From Paramoeba atlantica (taxonomy: Eukaryota > Discosea), in contig CDRNVI010000018.1 in the NCBI GenBank assembly GCA_977017575.1, forward strand, positions 62,001-126,000: DNA of 64,000 bases, given 5' to 3'. Below the pieces are notes generated by a model. It ran no database searches, was not told where the DNA came from, and saw only the letters and a list, made by a program, of their open reading frames with translations. A program made the translations under genes and the position numbers. Below, piece after piece: positions 59,304 to 64,000 of the stretch. Numbering within the stretch: the stretch's first letter is position 1; each line of letters opens with the position of its first letter.

Positions 59304-62300
59304 TTAAATCGCCGTATCTTCTCGGCTCTGCGGCACTAGAAATTTGCCAAGTTGCGAGAGAACAACCGATCCGTTGAATTCTTGTAATCGAAGTGTAAAA
59401 TCTTGGATCACGTAATCCCGCGCTAATCCACACGCGTCGGCTAAAGCGAGAAGTAGGTTCTTTGTGTTAGCGTGCATAGCTCCTCCTGCAAGCATCGGTA
59501 TGCACTGAAATTGGATTTGGGGGAGCAGTTTTGAGGCTACGTACGTCTTGTTCTTCCGTTTAATGGCGTCCCTCATAAGGATTGTGCCGCCTCGCGTTAA
59601 ATTCGAAGGACATAGTTCATGCACAATGGTGAAGTCGTAGAATACGTCTCCGTCGGCCCAGTGAATAACTAGATCCGGCCCTGAGTGGTGAAAAGATCCT
59701 GATCCGCAGATCCTTTGGTGTGATGGTTTAGAATCCCCATCCAGATGAGCTCCACATTTGACACACGTGTACGTAGAGAACTGCCGGGGTTCCCGTTCAC
59801 AAGGAATGCCTGCTTTGATGCATAATTCATACAGTCTGTGGACCATTTTGTTGTGCTTCGTTGTCGCGTTGTTACCAGTGCAAGTCGAGCATCCAGCCAC
59901 GTGGGAAATAGCGTTCTCGGAAGTCAGCAAGGTGTGACACCCGGGGCACTGTAGGTGTGCAGGGAGTCTGGGATGTGCCAGTCCAAAACGGGGCATTACC
60001 GCAAGGGTGAATAGTCTGCTGGGCACTAATCTGGTGGAGGAGGCCAGCCACGTGTAACTTCCTTTAGCACTTGTAGCTCGTAATATGTCGGCTTGGCGTG
60101 GTTCTTCCATCAATTTGTCGCGTATGTATTTGTGGTGCAGGTCTTCTGTTGTTGGCTCATCGGCGGAAGGGTTATTATGATTTGGCTGAGTAGTTAGCTG
60201 CGTGGCCAAACCCGTGCAAGGGGCGGGAGCTGAAAGATATATTGGTCGCTCCGTTGCCATTTGCTTGGATTTAGTATACGCTGCTTTCCTAATTGGTTCG
60301 GAAGGAGTGATACCTAACCCGCCTTTCTTAAGAGGAAGCCGTGTCCATGAGATTTGTTTTTCTGTTAGTCCGCCAAACCATGAGGAAAGAGTGTTGGAAA
60401 CTTCTCCGTCAAATTGTCTCGTGAGCTCCGATGTATTTTCCGGATGATGTACGCGGATATGATATCGGTGGCGTACATTAATGCACTTGGAAAGCAAAAG
60501 AACAGAAACATTGTTTGCCCCCATTTGCTGAAGACGTCGGAATGCTGTGTTTTTGAAGCATCTGAACGAGTTTTTCGCTGACCAGATGACTGTCTCCCAC
60601 GAATGCTCCTAGAACCTTTGTGGCGCCTGGCTCCCAGTTTACACCTTCCTGCATTAACTGATGCGGCAAAGGGATATGATTGATTCCCCCGAACCAAATA
60701 CATTTACTGGAGGAAGTCTCTACGCGTTTCGACGTCAACAGTTCCTTAAGCCGTAAGAATGCATTGGATACCATTTCTGCGTCAGTCGATGCAAAATTGA
60801 TGTCATCAACGAATGCATAAATACGTAGCGTGGGAAATTCGGACGCGATTGTTTCCAAGATTGGTTGAAGAAAAGCGCAGAACAAGATAGTGGATAAGGG
60901 GGACCCTTGGCGCACGCCAGCAGCGCTCATTACAGTGTTGCAAAGTCGGCCATCTTTTCCATAGTAAAGCAGCTCGGATGGAGACCCGTACTCCGCATTG
61001 AAGAGGCGTAAGAATGGACGTAGGCTGTGGAATCCAAAGACTGCTCTGGCAATCTCGTCCCGTGATGGGGAGTTGAAGGCGTTCTTAAGGTCAATCGATA
61101 AGATGGCGCATCCTTCCGCGTAGCGTTCATCAAGTTCATGCACAACTTTTTCGCAGCCAGATTTAATCATCACTCCGAACTGATGTGGCGAGAACAGAGG
61201 GGGTAATGTTTTCTCGTGGCGCTGTAGTAATACAATTTCGGCAATTTTGAGCCACACCTCACCTACGGCAATCGGTCGAATTCCTTGCGCTGTTTTCGGA
61301 ATTGCGACGAGTCGCGCTCTTTTAAGACGCTTCATTACTTCTTCAGGCAGTACCCCGTTGATCAGGTCTGTGAACATATGAGTTAAGCTCAAACAGCAAA
61401 CCTCATCGTCCAGGAGAATACGTAGTATCGAGTCCGTCGTACCCGTAGGCCCCGGTGAAGCACCTTTCGCGAGTCGTCTGCCAGCCTCTCTCAGCTCGCT
61501 GGGGGTAATGCATGCGGTGATAGGGGCGTCTTGTGGCAATCGGAAACTCGTTGGGAGATTCGGGTGGAGTGCTATGAGTTTTTCCACGATTTCTTCGTCG
61601 CTTAGTGATTTCGCCGTAATTTCTCGGTCCATAATTTGCGAAGCTTTCGAGACACACCCGTCGAGGACCAGGCTTGTCGCCTTTTTAATAGCGCGTTTAT
61701 CGTTCGCGTCAGCGTTCGGTACAGTTCCTTCTGATCTTTGTAATTCATGATTCTCTTGCGATGATTCTTGATCGTCATGTGAGTCCAATGGACGGCGACG
61801 GCGGCGCTTCACCGTAACTTTTCGAATAGTTGCCAGAGAGTATTTCATGGCAGAGAGAACTCTATGCCAGATGCGGTAGCGGTGTGGATAAGAACTATCG
61901 GCATATTCCCGCATTATGTCGCGATAAATCGCAACGACGCAAGGAATATATTCTGGAGACACTGTGCGTAATGTCGGCATCGGTTCGCGATCGAGATCGT
62001 CCTCAGTATGTTGTCGGCGCGCGTACGTTTTACTCGGTTCGCTATTCTGTTGTACGCGCGGTTCCCACAACAGTCGAAAGATGCGAACGTTGGAATGAGG
62101 GGGAATATGCCCATCAAACACCTCACCAATATTGTGTCCAATGATGCCTTCGTAACTTAACGCTAGTTTTCGAACGTTTCGCACTTTCCGAGATGTTTTA
62201 ACAGTGCCACTCGATACGTTTAGGATGGGCGTGCAGTCAAAGCTCCATGCTACCAGGCACCGATCCCCTGGCTTCGCGTTGTCAGACAATCTGGATACTT

Positions 62301-62349
62301 CGTCCGGGGGAATGGGAAAGTGAACAGCAGGATCAATTTCTTGACACAT
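59304..62349 (-). pseudogene. RLE-3 LINE protein, one frameshift
   Basis: The start is placed at MCQEIDPAVHF (62349); RLE-2 has a longer N-terminus, so the 5' end may be truncated. Order: Tudor/SH3-like block (GDRCLVAWSFDCTP ... NVRIFRLLW), basic patch VTVKRRRRRPL, RT with GASPGPTGTTDSILRILL, LSIDLKNAFNSPSRDE, GVRQGSPLSTILF and catalytic YAFVDDINFAS. A single-base frameshift lies near 60547, at the AFRRL block. The remainder carries NNVSVLLLSKCINVRH, the fingers CPGCHTLLTSENAISHVAGC and CVKCGAHL ... HQRICG, and RLE SGPDLVIHWADGDVFYDFTI. It is otherwise complete. Confidence 0.9.
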
Positions 62350-62378
62350 GGAGTTGGCAAGAATTGTCAACTAGGATT

Positions 62379-62494
62379 GACGTCTTGTTCAAAGGTTCGT
62401 GAAGCGGCATATTTGGCATCACGCTACCAAGCTCTTGAGCGAATAAAATCTTTTACTGCTCGGGCTTGGTTGCCAAACCAAAACGTCCCTTACA
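62379..62494 (+). pseudogene. RLE-8 LINE, continued
   Basis: It encodes SCSKVREAAYLASRYQALER and the IKSFTARAW stretch. It is interrupted by RLE-9, whose target-site duplication is CCCTTACA (62487-62494 and 62879-62886). Confidence 0.88.
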
Positions 62495-62878
62495 TTTTTT
62501 TTTTTTTTACATCTATTTTTATTATGTTCTCAATGATCACATAACCGTATATATGCATTTGGGGATTTAATCCTTTTGTTTATGTTTTTATTATGTTCTC
62601 AATGATCACATAACCGTATATATGCATTTGGGGATTTAATCCTTTTGTTTATGTGTTGGACTAATGCAAGCAACATTCGACGTTTACATTTCTTCAATTC
62701 TGCTCCTCTCCATGATGACTTAAGTATTTTTTCAGCTGCGAGAGAGCGACTGCTCCGTTTAACTCTTGGAGCTGTAAAGAGAAGTCTTGTACTGTCTGCT
62801 CACGACTGACGCCGCAGAGATCGGCCAATGAATGAAGGAGTGCCTTGGTGTTGGCATGCGCAGCACCTCCGGACAACA
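62495..62878 (-). pseudogene. RLE-9 LINE, 5'-truncated C-terminal fragment
   Basis: It has a T-run tail at 62495-62507 and a 3' UTR with a tandem pair of about 69 bp (62514-62651, around TGATCACATAACCGTATATA). It ends with the last 60 residues of an RLE LINE (MLSGGAAHANTKALL, FSLQLQELNGAVALSQLKKY). Confidence 0.86.
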
Positions 62879-62886
62879 CCCTTACA

Positions 62887-63200
62887 CTGGAGAAGAAGAG
62901 AATTCAGCTTTGCCACCTATGGATGAAGTTACGACGGCAGCGGTACTTCACGAAAAAGTGGTTGCGAGGTTAAAACAAGATCCGGAGTATTCTAATATTT
63001 TAAGGGTAACAACCCGAAAGGGAAATTATGATTGGCTTAAATCGGAGGTCCGCTTCGTTCCCTCACATGCCTTTGAAATACCAGTTATGGCACGACTTGG
63101 AATTCCTCACCCAAGAATCCCAGCAACGATCCTATGTCCAGGTTGTAAGACTTTGCTGAACAATAAGACTGCTTTGGTACATATCCCAGGGTGCGCTCAG
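62887..63200 (+). pseudogene. RLE-8 LINE, linker and first finger
   Basis: It encodes MDEVTTAAVLHEKVVARLKQ, TTRKGNYDWLKSEVRFVPSH, MARLGIPHPRIPATILCPGC and HIPGCAQC. It stops at a long T-run, the poly(A) side of yet another minus-strand insertion. The endonuclease part is not in the window. Confidence 0.88.
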
Positions 63201-63669
63201 TGTTTTTTTTTTTTTTTTTTTTTTATCCTGTCAAAATTTTTTTTTTTACAGAAGAAATCCGCAGCGAGGCGTCCGAACATTCAATAAAGCAGAAACAATA
63301 TAAAGTATCTAATTCCAGAAATACACACTTCTGTCTCTTTTCACTGAACATACAATATTTTTATAGAACAGGAATACATGTATACTACGATCTATAATGC
63401 GCACGCTAATAAGATAATAACTTGGTACCGAATCTAAAATCAATAATAAAACAAGTAAATACTATGTGAAGGGGCTAAGCCCCCCAACACTCGCAGCCTC
63501 CAACCCGCTCACGCGTAGCTATTGAGCTCCTTTCTCGCGTTTATCCAATGTCGCTTGTCATGATAGAATGCCAAAAAGGGTGACCAAACCTTCGTGACAC
63601 GCTTTTCCGAGGAACTAGCCCTGCCTAGATTCTGAACTAAAGAAAACAATTTTTTTTTTTTTTTAAAAA
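63201..63669. other. Non-coding start of a minus-strand insertion
   Basis: It opens with T-runs (63201-63220 and 63239-63248). It is AT-rich, with a GGGGCTAAGCCCC hairpin at about 63473-63485 and another T-run at 63650-63664. No gene was seen. It is probably the 3' part of DIRS-7 or a LINE 3' end next to it. Confidence 0.5.
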
Positions 63670-64000
63670 CTACATGTATATGAACGTCACTCGAAATTCC
63701 GACAAATGATCTGCAGGATTGAGCTTTGTCGAAACGTAATTCGCTTTGATGCAAAGGTGTCGTTCTTTCGCCCACTCCAAAACACTGCACAACTCTGGTG
63801 CAATCCCGTCTGATTTACAAATTTTTCTGTTGAATGCGGCCTTGCAGGAAGTGTTATCGATCCACAACTGAAGACACGTTTGTGGCTCAAATTTGTCCGC
63901 AAATTTTTCAAGTGCGAGTCGTACCGCTTGAGCTTCGGCCTTGTTGACTTCATATTCTGTCCCCGGCTCCCACGGACTTCCGACAATACATACCTCCCCA
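63670..64000 (-). pseudogene. DIRS-7 RNase H end (runs off the window)
   Basis: It encodes EYEVNKAEAQAVRLALEKFA, LWIDNTSCKAAFNRKICKSD and KLNPADHLSEF, the RNase H end seen in DIRS-1, -4 and -5. Only the last part of the element is visible, so its state cannot be judged. Confidence 0.8.

Larger units (their letters stand above)
53319..62370 (-). mobile_element. RLE-3 LINE, holding DIRS-5 in its 3' UTR
   Basis: It was inserted in minus orientation into RLE-8: T-run (poly(A)) at 53319-53326, 5' end at 62370, and target-site duplication CTAGGATT on both sides. DIRS-5 splits the 3' UTR between 53344 and 59099. A T-run at about 59123-59132 lies inside the remaining UTR. Its 3' end was also copied to 4213-4422, so the family was recently active. 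Confidence 0.85.

Overview
No host gene was found. Almost the whole 64 kb is retrotransposon sequence stacked in nests, with one non-autonomous DNA transposon. The coding parts have no introns and use the standard code, and three retroelement classes coexist: LINEs with a C-terminal restriction-like endonuclease (RLE), LINEs with an N-terminal apurinic endonuclease (APE) plus RNase H, and DIRS-type elements with a tyrosine recombinase. This suggests a eukaryote, most likely a protist or alga, and a heterochromatic or subtelomeric region. I cannot name the species. Element names used here (RLE-1 to RLE-9, R2L-a/b, APE-1 to APE-3, DIRS-1 to DIRS-7) are local labels.

Layout. 1-3449 is a near-copy of 47761-49733: LINE 3' end, 18-bp array, APE-2 start, DIRS terminal piece, RLE-8 piece and RLE-1. 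It carries an extra 1.4-kb insertion flanked by 58-bp direct repeats. 3450-6832 is RLE-2 (+), cut by a small RLE-3 fragment and a solo DIRS terminal repeat. 6833-26272 is APE-1 (+), split by the 13.5-kb DIRS-1 (9391-22872), by an inverted-repeat DNA element (23011-24382) and by a solo DIRS repeat. DIRS-1 itself holds two long, open R2-like LINEs in a head-to-tail row. 26535-36556 is APE-3 (-), holding DIRS-2 and DIRS-3. 36557-41717 is a DIRS-6 fragment followed by RLE-4 (-). 41718-47869 holds arrays, RLE-5 (-), RLE-6 (+) and a poly(A)-tailed chimeric insert. 48082 to the window end is a nest six levels deep: APE-2, DIRS-4, RLE-8, RLE-3, DIRS-5 and an R2-like 3' fragment.

How the parts work. 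LINE proteins nick DNA (APE or RLE) and copy their RNA at the nick. Several insertions here keep clear target-site duplications of 8-12 bp. DIRS elements integrate by tyrosine recombinase, and the insertions here leave no duplication, so the broken LINE reading frames continue exactly across them. DIRS ends are split direct repeats (A1-B1-A2 ... B2), and many lone A-B copies remain. DIRS-1 and DIRS-5 look whole and young. The others are broken.

Most notable: covarying RNA hairpins in the R2-like LINE 3' UTRs, tetraloop-type hairpins in nearly every DIRS B repeat, a long recombinase/reverse-transcriptase frame overlap kept in four DIRS families, a Tudor/SH3-like N-terminal module shared by APE and RLE LINEs, and homogeneous 18-bp arrays that sit at LINE breakpoints.
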